Assembly: GCA_000507305.1 (NCBI GenBank)
Contig: DF239034.1
Coordinates: forward strand, 1-64,000
Length of the DNA: 64,000 bases
Direction: 5' to 3'
Origin: Breviolum minutum Mf 1.05b.01
Taxonomy: Eukaryota > Sar > Dinophyceae > Suessiales > Symbiodiniaceae
Under the pieces are notes generated by a model. That model ran no database searches. It was not told the origin of the DNA and saw only the letters and a program-made list of their open reading frames with translations. The position numbers were made by a program, and so were the translations under genes. Of this stretch, positions 54,554 to 64,000 are shown in pieces; within the stretch, counting starts at the first letter, position 1, and the number at the start of each line of letters is the position of its first letter.

Positions 54554-56137
54554 AGCAGCACCATTTCATCAAGGCACAGAAGCTGATAGGGGACGGTCAA
54601 TGGTGACAAAGTGTTTGAAACCCTGGTTGGTAAGTTTTGTGATACCACGATATTCAACACTCACGGCTCAATCACTTATGGATCCTACCGATTATGTTGA
54701 TGATGATGATGATGATGATGGATTTGCAAAAAAAATGATGCAGACGATCTTCTTGGTGTTTGACCATGTTTTTTTCTTGGTCGGCATTGATTTGATGTCA
54801 TGGAGACGAAATCCACGACGGTCCTGAGGTCCTTGGAAGGCGATTGAGCTCAGTGTGCATTTTTCCCTGCAGACTTGCAGGCACCAGAGCAGGTCAGTGC
54901 AATTGGGTGCCGTGCCGACAAGCACAACGTCAACAGATCAACTCATCACAATCAATTTGTAATCTCAATAGTGTCTCTTTTTTTGTTGGCGGCAAATTCA
55001 GACATCATGCGAGCTTCTTGTGGCGGCATCATGTCTTGGAACACCGAAGCCTTCTGTTTCAGCAGAATCGCTGAAAGTGGCTGAAAGCAGCATGTCCCGT
55101 TGAACACTAAATATTGCTGAACATATCAACATGTTTGGGAGATGGCTGTGACATGCTATGACATTATTCATGGTGCTTGACTATACTTCGGCTTATGGGT
55201 TGCCCATTTTGTGTCATTTTCGCTGCGTTCTGCCGGATGTCCATGTATACAACAGGATTCCGGCGAGCGAGCGGCAATTTGCGTCTTCCAATCGCCAGTT
55301 TTTCTCGGGGCTGAGCAATTTATTTCCACGCAGCTGCCGAAGGCATTGCATGAACTCAAAAATCTATGCAGGAAGTGGCCTGCGGCAAGGCATGCCAACT
55401 AGGTTGTGCAGGTCGCAGCATTTTGGTGTTGCTTTTTGGTGGAAGGCACTAGTGTTTCGCAAAGAGGAAAAATGCTCTGCACCTATCTCAAGGCATTTTG
55501 AGTCAGGGACAGATGGCCTTAGATTAGATGAGTGCAAGATGATGATAAGGTATCTTGTCATTTGCAGGTTGAACCGCCAACATGCCGACTTTGCTTGAGA
55601 CTTATCACACTATCCGGAATCAACCAGAAGAGAGTCTCGCACTTCTGCAGGAAAATGAATGAGTTCAAATCCCTTTTGGAAGATGCTGAGAAGCTCATCA
55701 GCTACGATGCTGACGACCAAGAGGCGCCTTTTTGCATTCCTGCAAAAAATGCGAAAACATGCTGTGTTTTTTGAATCTTCCTCCGAGTTTTCGAAAAGGG
55801 GAGTCGCTACATGAGGCTACATGCATGTATTTGAGCTATTTGTCTACACGGATATGACATGAGAGTTTATCGGCATCACCAAGTTGGCAACTCAACGAAT
55901 GAAGCGCCTTGCCTTTTTCAAGGCTTTGGAGTGGAAACGCCTTGCCATGAACGAACTGAGCACGGGAACCTGGAAAAGGAGACCCCCACAAAACCAATAC
56001 CTTAAAAGTGTCCTTCTAGTTTGATAATCAAAATCAAAACCGTAAACCAGATCCAAAAAGTCTGCAAAAGTGATCTAAAGTAATTGGTCAGTCCGCTTCA
56101 GTCTGCCTGGGCCTTTGGCCTCAACAACGACACAACA
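54554..56137. other. No firmly supported gene
   Basis: A GAT microsatellite lies at 54695-54720. A + frame ending at 55402 reads GAEQFISTQLPKALHELKNL then CRKWPAARHAN and a stop. At 55580-55771 are MPTLLETYHTIRNQPEESLA in one frame and FKSLLEDAEKLISYDADDQE in another. They are exon-like but unassigned. Confidence 0.35.
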
Positions 56138-56254
56138 ATGCCTTCGTTTTCGCGAAAATTTGTTTCCCTTGAGGCCAAGCAAGAAGACGGTGAGCGGCCG
56201 AACAGACCTCGTCCCAAGTTCAAAAATCAGCCGGATGAGCAGTGGAAGATGTGA
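56138..56254 (+). CDS. Candidate short coding exon, hydrophilic
   Basis: ATG at 56138 opens MPSFSRKFVSLEAKQEDGER then PNRPRPKFKNQPDEQWKM and TGA. The charged, disordered composition and the absence of stops support coding. It may be spliced before the stop (GAAGAT|GTGAAC). The function is unknown. Confidence 0.4.
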   Translation: MPSFSRKFVSLEAKQEDGERPNRPRPKFKNQPDEQWKM

Positions 56255-56684
56255 ACGAGTATCGATAGGGACAGTGTTATATGGTCTTGTAAATATTGTG
56301 GGCTGTTGAACCTTACATTGAATTACTGTACTTCAATTGTGTGATCGAAAGAGCTTTTGTTTTGACAAAGTCATCATGACTGTTGCCCACCATACAACAG
56401 CAAAAAGAGGTGTTGATTGATGATCAGTTCTGCATGGGAAGGGAAAATCTGATGCTGGTGTATTTGTTGGGTTTGGACATGGTGGATTTAAATGGATTTA
56501 AGGTGTCTTTGATGCTCGTCCATCAGCTGTTTGGTCCAAATGAACTTCACTCGCCCGCCTGATGGTTGAGGACTATCCGAAATATCCGTCAATCCTTTTG
56601 AATGACCGGAGGGAATCATAGTATCCATGAGCCTCCTGAAAAAAAGAAACGCCTAATAAGCCTGTTTTTCAATGCAAAACTCAG

Positions 56685-56757
56685 GAGGCACTGGCAGCTG
56701 CGGACAGACATCAGGCGGGCCGGTCGGCAGCCACGGTAGCCTTTTGTCTTTGGAAAG
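56685..56757 (+). CDS. Candidate internal exon
   Basis: ACTCAG|GAG opens EALAAADRHQAGRSAATVAF then CLWK, ending at a GTAACT donor in phase 1. The Ala-rich helix and clean AG|G and GT borders are convincing, but the protein is not recognised. Confidence 0.45.
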
Positions 56758-57036
56758 GTAACTGTTTTCTTGTGGCTTCAATTGTAGAACGTTTGCAGAG
56801 GCGTCACTTCGAACACAAGTGACACTACTCAAACAGCAGAAACCTCAGGAGATTGTTTTGAAAATTCTATTTGGACAAAAACCATCCAAGCAAAACAACA
56901 TATAATACTATTATAATACTATATAATATACAAGCGATTTGCCGATTTGCCTCTCAACGAGTCAATTGTCGCAATTGTAAGTTGTTTTCTTTCCAAAGAC
57001 TTCAAGCTTCATCCAAGGTCTCATGCAGCAGCGCAG

Positions 57037-57964
57037 GACGAGATCGCTCGACTTCGGGGCCTTTTAGGGCAGAGGCCCAGGGGATCCCAGCAAACTGGGC
57101 GGCTTTCCAAGTGCAGTAAATTTTGTGAAACCAGAAATCGAAGGAAAGGGATATTGTCAAAAAGATGTTACTGGACTCAAAATGATTTTACCTATTTCCA
57201 CCTATATTATCTATATGTTTCCATGTCATATTTCCACCTGGTTGTCCGGATGTTCAGTTCGGGTGACCCAACAAGTGTGGCATAAAATTGTCGCCGCAGA
57301 AATGTGAGCAACGTGCCTCCCATCGCGCACTTCCCACACCGTCGGAGACCGGAGTCATACTATGCCACTCGGCCGCCATGGGCATCCGACGTCCACAATT
57401 GATATATTCCCTTCAGTGGCTTCCAGTCTCAGAACATTTCGCATTTGAAGCAAGACTGTGATGCTCGCTTGCGATCTTTTTTCCACATTTTCATAATCAG
57501 ACGTTTTGCATGTGTTTAATGAAAAAACACATGTTCAAAGTTCGACAGATTTTGACACTGTGGCTGTGGTTGTCGTCGTTGTCGCTCCAGTGTGCAGCAG
57601 CATCATCGTTCCCAGGTGGGAGATGCCAAAGATCCAGACTCGGAACGCACTCACAGCAGTCGCAGCAGTGGATCCAGTGTCTTACCAGCACATCAACCCT
57701 TTGCCCGACAAAAAATATGGGCAACAAAGGTTCAATGAGGCTCACTGAAAGTTCGACAAAGTTGATGAGTTGATGATAGTTGATAAGAATGTCCAGGAAT
57801 TGAGGAGATTAGGTGAGAGTACGGTGACCAGCTTCCAGATTCCAAACCAATATTCTTCAAACGCATCTCCTCACATCTCTGTTGCTGCACCCGCACCTGC
57901 AGCTTCAACGAGGCGAGCTTCAGCAAGAGATCTCTCCGAGAAGCTGTGCAGAGAGCGTTTCTGG
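57037..57964 (+). CDS. Multi-exon hydrophilic protein, unknown
   Basis: Segments in order: DEIARLRGLLGQRPRGSQQT (exon 57037-57111), VGDAKDPDSERTHSSRSSGS then SVLPAHQPFARQKIWATK (57616-57729, 38 codons, CCCAG|G and AAG|GTT), NVQELRRL before GTGAGA (about 57790-57814), and IPNQYSSNASPHISVAAPAP then AASTRRASARDLSEKLCRER (57839-57964). They are rich in Ser, Arg and Ala with coiled-coil-like stretches, typical of phosphorylated disordered regions. No family was recognised. Joining them into one gene is inference. Confidence 0.45.
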
Positions 57965-58707
57965 GTTCGTTTAGTTTTATAATTTCAAAGTAAGAATGCC
58001 ATTGCCAATGTGCAAGTTTTGCTCCACAAAACACGGTTTGCAACCGTTCCGTATGTGAGCGGATAAAAGAAAACAGCGATTGTTTGGATGCAGAACTATA
58101 CTGATATGTACAGTATACGATTTAATATACAAGTACAGTTTGTATTCATGTGTATTCTGTATATAAGTGTATATACATTTAGGGTAATTATGGCAGATAA
58201 TGGCTTGCGATGGTGAGATGATCACAAAAAGCAGAGAAGATGATGAGAGAGTTCAGGTGTTTGGCACCTGGCTGTTCAAACCTTTTGCACCCAGGCTCCC
58301 ACACAAGAGACCATGGGCACCGGGAGACGATTGTTTTGCAAGGGTTCTTGTGATTGGGCGTGATGTTCGCGAACACTTTGGACTTCCACTTCCTAAGGAT
58401 CTGCAAAATTAGTCATTATAGAATCCCGTAACTCTCCGATCTCAACATGTAGCCAGAAGGTTTCGGATTGTTTGACCCAACTTTTCCATTTCATTCTGTG
58501 AGGCGACTCAGACTGGGTCTCCTTCGACATGGTTTGCAACTGAAAAGGTTTTACAAAGTTGCGGTATCGAAATTCTCCAGCAGTTTGAGTCAAGTGTGAT
58601 TGACTTCCAAGCAATGTTTTTCAAACTGTGATGTTTGCTATGTCTTGACCGCCTAGATTGCCATACTTGTCCGTTTGTCAAAGCCTAGGTGGCCACCTTG
58701 GTTGCAG
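57965..58707. other. No supported gene
   Basis: AT-rich DNA at 58100-58190. A + ORF at 58200-58412 (MACDGEMITKSREDDERVQV...) has no domain and no splice support. Confidence 0.35.
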
Positions 58708-58826
58708 GACCCAACGTCGATCGCATTGGGGTGGGATTCTTGAACTTGCCACCAGTTCCGCTGGTTGTCAAGAGAGTTGGGGCCTCAAAAATCAAGGGAT
58801 CCCATGGTGAATTGCAATTCTGCTAG
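58708..58826 (+). CDS. Candidate 3' terminal exon
   Basis: GGTTGCAG|GA opens PNVDRIGVGFLNLPPVPLVV then KRVGASKIKGSHGELQFC and TAG. The acceptor is good and the composition is that of a globular protein. It may end the gene at 57.0-58.0 kb. The function is unknown. Confidence 0.45.
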
Positions 58827-60021
58827 AAAAAAGTGATTTCAGTGATTCTTTGCTGGTGTTTTGGACTAATTCAAATTAATTTAATTGATCTATCTATCTA
58901 TCTAAAATTTGCATTCAAAGATGCAATTTTTTTTGGTGAAGTTTGAGTCATGCCACAACATACTTTCACAACAAGATCAAATCTACAGACCTCTTCTTTT
59001 TAAACCACAGTCGAACTCCTGTCCGCAGATCACGCGGGGATCCTGGGCAGATCAGCAAGGCTCGCTTCCCGCTGGTGCAACACCTGAATCCCTTTTGAGT
59101 TCTCAACATGAAAAAAGAGCAATAAAACATGCCACGGAACAGGGTTTTTTTCTGCATTGGTGAAATGCATCCAGATTGGAAATTGGTTGCCAGGAATCCA
59201 GTGTGGAGATGAATTCATGCTGCTTGGCTGGAAAATCGTTTGAATGAAATCACCGACCAAAAATCTCCATCGTTGCCACGGTCCGAGGTCGGTGGACCAC
59301 AGGCGTTCAAGAGCCTTCACAGCTTCTGAGTTTACAGCTGCAATGAGGAAGCGGCCCTTAGTCATTAAGCTCCTTGGTCCTTTGGACACATCTGTCAGTT
59401 TGTGATTTTTTATTGCAAAGTTGAAAAGATGAGTTGTTGAAGTTATTGACTTTCCTCCAGTTGGTTTTTGCCTTTTAAACAAAAAAACAAAAAAAGTACG
59501 GAAAAAGGTACCAAACGTCCACCATGACACCATGGCCAACTTCCCCCCTTTGCTCAGGTTGCGGCGGACTGCCAGAAAAGGCGGACAGGAGGTGTGCACT
59601 TGGGGGGGCAAACAAGACAAATGACTCGAGTCATCCCAGTAATGATGCGGATTGTTGGTATTATTCTTAATTCTATTTTCAAATTCACACATATATTCAC
59701 ACATGTTCCTTCTATTTAAATTCCGAATTCTTCAATATAGGTAATACACTAAATACATATCATACAAGTACATGAAATGACGAAATGTATGTTACCGTAT
59801 GTTCCGAAAAATCTTCAACTCAGAGACGTTGTCAAGTTGTCAAGGCCGAGATGCAGCTCCGTGGCTTTGGTGTTGATGCCATTGTCACTCGAAAAAAACA
59901 GTGTGACAATGTCGTCAAATCTCACCATGAGCTACGTTTTTAGGGAGAAAAAAAATGTGGTGAGTGTTGCATTCATTATATAACATGTTTGGTTCTTGGT
60001 GTTGTTTTCATTTGTTCTTAG
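58827..60021. other. No supported gene; long minus-strand ORF
   Basis: A 224-codon minus-strand ORF (59704 to 59030) has no recognisable domain and includes low-complexity Phe and Thr runs. It is the longest minus-strand frame that does not overlap a known gene, but all supported genes are on +. Probably chance. Confidence 0.3.
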
Positions 60022-60213
60022 GAAGTTCCAAAAACACCTGAAAACCATCTTCAGGAGACATCTTTCAGTAAAGTAGATGCGAGCATGGTGAAATACTGTG
60101 AAGGTTGGCAGGGAACACATTTTCCAGATGTTCCTTCAACAGACATGCCCCTGGCAACTAAGGCTGAGGAGCATAGTGAAACCGAGGAGAGATCTCAGAC
60201 ATCCTGGTCCTAG
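60022..60213 (+). CDS. Candidate terminal exon, acidic
   Basis: TTCTTAG|GAA opens EVPKTPENHLQETSFSKVDA, then SMVKYCEGWQGTHFPDVPST, then an acidic tail ending SQTSWS and TAG, 63 residues in all. The acceptor and uninterrupted frame support it. No domain is seen. Confidence 0.5.
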   Translation, partial: EVPKTPENHLQETSFSKVDASMVKYCEGWQGTHFPDVPSTDMPLATKAEEHSETEERSQTSWS

Positions 60214-60394
60214 TCGGGTGTTTGCTTCAATGAAGTGAAAAAGAGAGGAAAAATTGAGTCCAAACGTTGGGAAATGTTTCCATAGATGGTACAAGTACCT
60301 TTCTTCTCAACAGATTGATTGAGAAGAGATGCCATTGGCATGGATGTGGACATGCCATTGAAGTATCCTTTGTTGTAGTAAAGCCATGCTTCGT

Positions 60395-60673
60395 ACCTAG
60401 TCCTTGCTTGACTGGGAGACCATTCAAACACAGGAGGAGGAGGAGGAAGAGGACGATTCCGAAGTTGAAATGTGTCCGGTGCACTGCTCAGCTGTCCAGA
60501 GTTGACGAAAATTTGCAGACAACTGTTTTTGAACATTTATTTTCAGATGACCGTGTCCGACTACCATCCTCAACGACCTCCAGCAAATCAGCAACAAGAA
60601 GGGAAACTTATTGAAGATTACCACTTTCATGACAAACTGGCATTTTGTTTTCGACATGCTCCCAACGTCTAAG
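60395..60673 (+). other. Exon-like frames, one with an acidic GAG run
   Basis: At about 60408-60480 LDWETIQTQEEEEEEDDSEV contains a GGA/GAG microsatellite. At 60547-60672 MTVSDYHPQRPPANQQQEGK then LIEDYHFHDKLAF ends at a stop. Either may be coding. Confidence 0.3.
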
Positions 60674-60778
60674 GAGAAAGCAAAGGAGGCATGTCCCGTG
60701 GATGTTTTATCAACACTCAACCGCTGTGGTTTTAGCCACGTCCAGGTGGCTGAGAAGTTAGCTCGAGAGGCGATGTAA
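60674..60778 (+). CDS. Candidate 3' terminal exon
   Basis: CTAAG|GAG opens EKAKEACPVDVLSTLNRCGF then SHVQVAEKLAREAM and TAA, 34 residues. The helix pattern with a central GF-type turn loosely recalls UBA-like folds, but this is not enough for a call. Confidence 0.45.
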   Translation, partial: EKAKEACPVDVLSTLNRCGFSHVQVAEKLAREAM

Positions 60779-60937
60779 ATTGTCACACAAGCTTCTCTAC
60801 TATCCGAATGTTATATATTTATGAGTTTTTTTAATAGATGTTTTACATACTTTACATGACTTAATGATTAATGATTGATGACTGTGACAAAAGCCCCCAA
60901 AAAAAAAAGCATTACGCATTTTCTGGGTGAACCCCAG

Positions 60938-61123
60938 GTGGAAGCCGACGCGCGCAAGGAGCGGGAGCGGCGCTTGTCACGGCGCCACTCTGATGACCTC
61001 AGTCGCAGCGAGTCCTTCAGCGAATCCCTGGGAGTCTCAAGTCGAACCACCAGCGCCGAGTCTGCGAAATACGTCAAACGTTTCAGTCGAATCGAGTCTT
61101 GTGATTTTTCCTCGTTGCGTTGA
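60938..61123 (+). CDS. Candidate terminal exon, Arg/Ser-rich
   Basis: CCCCAG|GTG opens VEADARKERERRLSRRHSDD, LSRSESFSESLGVSSRTTSA, ESAKYVKRFSRIESCDFSSL, R, then TGA. The RS- and phosphosite-like composition and higher GC than the flanks strongly suggest coding. It is likely a disordered C-terminal tail. The family is unknown. Confidence 0.55.
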   Translation: MEADARKERERRLSRRHSDDLSRSESFSESLGVSSRTTSAESAKYVKRFSRIESCDFSSLR

Positions 61124-61515
61124 GGAGAGAATGAAGAGATACTTTGTGAAGTTCACATGTGAACGTATGCGAACAATACATATACTTAGATACTGGTTTA
61201 TTTTTGCATGTTTTTGATATAGACATATATGATCAGGACACATTTCCGAATACGTGATATCGTTGCACACTGCACTCGGGAAGCTTGACTTGAAGTTATT
61301 TCAAGATGTTTCAACCGTGCTGTTGAGATCCAAAAAATCCTTACAGAACATAGTCTATTCAAAATACTGTATGTCATGTTATTCTGATATCTTGCCAATT
61401 CCAATTGACCGAACCTATGGCAAGGCAATGTCAAACTGCAAACACATGGGATTTGTTTGAAAAAACGCCACGCTGACGCTAAGGTGTTGAAAGAAGACAC
61501 TCAACCGGCAGCGAT
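61124..61515. other. No feature seen
   Basis: AT-rich spacer or intron between two exon candidates, with no supported frame. Confidence 0.4.
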
Positions 61516-62055
61516 CAGTTGGGTGATCGTAGGCCTGTTTGGCCAGAAAGCCGCTTGAACATGGAGCTCAACGAGCCAAAGCTTGATGAGAAAGCATGGA
61601 TGCTGCGGATGATGCACAAGGCAAAACTGGGGCATGATGACATCGATGACATGTTACATTTCTATTTATGATCTAAGAGTGTGGATGATTTGGGATGAGT
61701 TGAAGACAATGATTCTAGGAGTAGCTCCAGAATCCAGAAAGTGCCAATGCCGACAAGTGTATTTCAGCAGTCACAGGCCACCAGTCCGAGCAGCACCACC
61801 ACCACAGATGCCTTCAGTGCCCAAAACGGATGCTATTTGGAGTGTAGAATGGTGCAAGTTCAGTTGCGACCGTCTATCTACATGCATGAAACAGGATCCT
61901 CTGTATGGAGATACATGTTGCATCCAAATCAATGCTGAAAGTAACAGATACAGCGAGATACAGATACAGCGGATACAGCAGGTACCAGTGTTGAGTCAAC
62001 GCCAGCGAGCCAGATCCCCAAAGTTGCTACCGCAGGATTCCAACCCGTAGCGTAG
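61516..62055 (+). CDS. Candidate exons of an unknown protein
   Basis: Two segments: QLGDRRPVWPESRLNMELNE then PKLDEKAWMLRMMHKAKLGH (about 61516-61635), and GTSVESTPASQIPKVATAGF then QPVA and TAG (61982-62055, AGCAG|GT acceptor). Between them a frame at about 61746-61820 is Thr/Ser-rich (SQATSPSSTTTTDAFSAQNG), and GATACAG-type repeats lie at 61947-61980. No domain was recognised. Confidence 0.4.
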
Positions 62056-63720
62056 CAGCTTAGCCATCGCATGATGAAGCATTCGACCTAAGGTATGGCG
62101 CCAACGAAGGCAGAAACCGAGGTCCTGGTATGTGGCAGCTGATAGTGGTCGTTTTGCTTTCTTGGGGTTGCCGATAATTTGCCCGTATGCCTTTGAATAG
62201 CATGATTTGGATCCAGTTTCTTGATGCAATGTGTTTTTTGTGAATCGTGGTAAGAGGTGGATGAAGAGATCCACACACCAAAAAATGGGAGCCAAAAGAA
62301 TTCAGCACCATGTCCTGTTTAGATCTGGCAGTTTTTCCTCAGCGGACTGTCAGGATGAATTCTTTTGAGGGCGGACCTGCTCGTTGATAGGTCTGATTTT
62401 GGTGAGTGTCACTGCTCGATAATGCGATGGCCATCCAATCAGTGCTTCCCATATTGTTTAGGCATCCGACCCCTCAAGCCCCACAATCTCCAAGCAGATC
62501 TTGTTTGGGGGGATTTCAAAACTGCACATTTCATCACATTTGATCCAAATCCTAGCAAATATCAAGTATCAATTAAACCCGAAATGTCCTTCATTTTTAT
62601 CCCCATTTTTGTGTGCAATTTTTGGTTACCCAAAAATCTCCAACCAAGGTTTGTTTTTGTTGGTGGGGAAAGCACCCCTGGAGTGGCCCCACTTTTTCGG
62701 TTAGCTCATCATAAGCTCGATGGATTGCACCTGAAGGGTGCTGCACAGAAGCAACTGCAGGGAGGAAGCCCGAAGTCAACAGATTTCCAAGGGATCCTTG
62801 GAGGACTGTTTAAGGCATCCATTTGGCATCCATTTGAGATACTGTACCATGTTTGTGGCTTTTGTTAGAAGTATGATTTTGATTTCATGCACTGATTTTG
62901 TCAAATTGGAAGAGTATAGCGTGAAAGTGAGAAGTGGCGGCAAGCACGCCACTTCTCACTTAAGATGCTTAGCTTCTTGTCTTTGAGCTTGCCGTTGATC
63001 CTCATTGATGAATCATTGTACAATCCATGTTTTTGCGACACAGCTTGCAGAATTTTTACCAATAGTTTTTGCTCGGCTTGACCCTCGCAGTTCTTCCCTG
63101 GTCATTGGCCTTGGAGTGTCATTGGGCCATCAGCAGAAGCGGATACTGGAACATTTGTATGCCGCAAATTTGAAAAATACTTCCGTTGGCTGCAGATGGT
63201 CCTGAATGACGCGCAGGCAAATCCTGAAATTCAGCCGCTTGCATTTGTATCATTTGCAGATGCGCTGGGCACATAGAGTCTGCAAGCAGTTTCGGGACAA
63301 AAGCTCAGGCTGGGATGAAGGCTTTTCATCAACCCAACAAGCGGTCTTGTCGTCCAGATGTCGTTTCCTGGAATTGACAGGTGGATAAAAATGGATTTTG
63401 AGGTTTCCAACAATCGTGTATACTGTGTTGTTTTCTGCAGCTGTTTTGGTTGACCTACACATATTGCAGATAAGCTTGTGCAGGGCACAAATCAGATTGG
63501 TGCCGATACGTTTTTAGGAGTTCAGCCACGAAACTGTATTCAATCGAAGCGTCCTTGACTTCCATGCCAACTTCTTTGCAATCCTTGGGCAAATTTGCTT
63601 TCATTTTGAAGCATGAAGAGTCCTCAGCAGCAAAGAATGCTAACTGATGAAGAAGTGTTCACGCTTGGTTTGAAAGCAGAAGCTGAAAGAAGTTGAGATA
63701 TGTCTGTCTGAAGCACTTAG
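62056..63720. other. No supported gene
   Basis: ORFs such as 62365-62868 and 63005-63205 lack domains and splice support. The second (AEFLPIVFARLDPRSSSLVI) is the more protein-like. An inverted GAGAAGTGGCG / CGCCACTTCTC pair lies at 62929-62960. Confidence 0.3.
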
Positions 63721-63737
63721 ATGTTCAGATGAGCAAT

Positions 63738-63856
63738 GAAAAAAACCCGGGTTGTTTCGGTTGTATAGGGGATGACATCCTACCCAAATGTATGGGGATT
63801 TTTTGAGAAGCCAATATAAGGATCCCTAAAAACCAACCAGGATTCAATGGAAAGTA
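63738..63856 (+). repeat. Dispersed repeat, copy 2
   Basis: Matches copy 1 at 2160-2284 over about 120 bases: A-rich tract, CCCGGGTTGTTT, GTATAGGGGATGACATCC, TACCCAAATGTATGGGGATT, AGGATCCCTA, AACCAACCAG and GGAAAGTA. It keeps the CTGGTTG-type inverted ends. There is no coding content. Confidence 0.75.
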
Positions 63857-64000
63857 GGAGGTTTCTCCTGAATTTCCACGATTTTGAGCTCCATGCCACG
63901 CCTTGATGCCACCCGGTAGCACTGGAACTTGGGTGTTTCAAGAGTTCACGGTCTCAGCCTGAAACAAAAGGTGACATCCACATATCCTGCAGTAAATTGT

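Noticed and set aside
59030..59704. 224-codon minus-strand ORF
   Set aside because: No recognisable domain, low-complexity stretches, and the only long minus-strand candidate in a + strand array. Not strong enough to call a gene.

Overview
The window looks like nuclear DNA of a dinoflagellate, most likely a symbiodiniacean-type genome. The evidence is many small exons, AG|G acceptors at every intron I could place by protein homology, mostly GC or GA rather than GT donors, CCCH zinc-finger and OPR-type proteins of the dinoflagellate style, and a 12-base match to the end of the dinoflagellate spliced leader directly before a start codon. No rRNA, tRNA, CRISPR, operon or bacterial promoter was seen. 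Species assignment is inference.

Every gene I could recognise lies on the + strand, which fits a unidirectional gene array. From left to right: 0.1-13 kb holds scattered orphan exons (one EF-hand) and simple repeats. 13.8-19.6 kb holds two groups of exons for a Cys-rich extracellular protein (C-x2-CP-x-GT-[WY]-S modules), with a signal-peptide-like first exon at 15.36 kb and an intronless helicase-like ORF (15.9-17.3 kb) between the groups. 21.6-23.8 kb encodes a CCCH zinc-finger protein. 25.7-29.2 kb is a CSP41-like NAD(P)-fold, RNA-binding epimerase homologue. 29.4-29.8 kb ends a protein with 42-residue tandem repeats. 31.0-33.4 kb is a MORN-repeat protein. 34.8-37.8 kb is an OPR/RAP-like helical-repeat protein broken by one in-frame TGA. 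41.1-46.8 kb leads into a La-motif protein. 47.0-49.4 kb is a class I/II PLP aminotransferase, the best-resolved gene. 53.6-54.6 kb is a RING-H2 protein. 55-62 kb has many plausible but unassigned exons.

The genes share no evident pathway. Several (CCCH, CSP41-like, OPR-like, La motif) are RNA-binding types, and the CSP41-like and OPR-like proteins are expected in organelles. The most interesting genomic signals are the intron boundaries. In 17 homology-supported introns, 13 begin GC or GA, and the first bases of the intron usually match the first bases of the downstream exon. There is also a TA-flanked foldback (MITE-like) family with five copies, a second dispersed repeat at both ends of the window, and the spliced-leader relic.

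Exon coordinates for orphan exons come from reading frame plus AG|G acceptor and donor context only. No transcript evidence was available.
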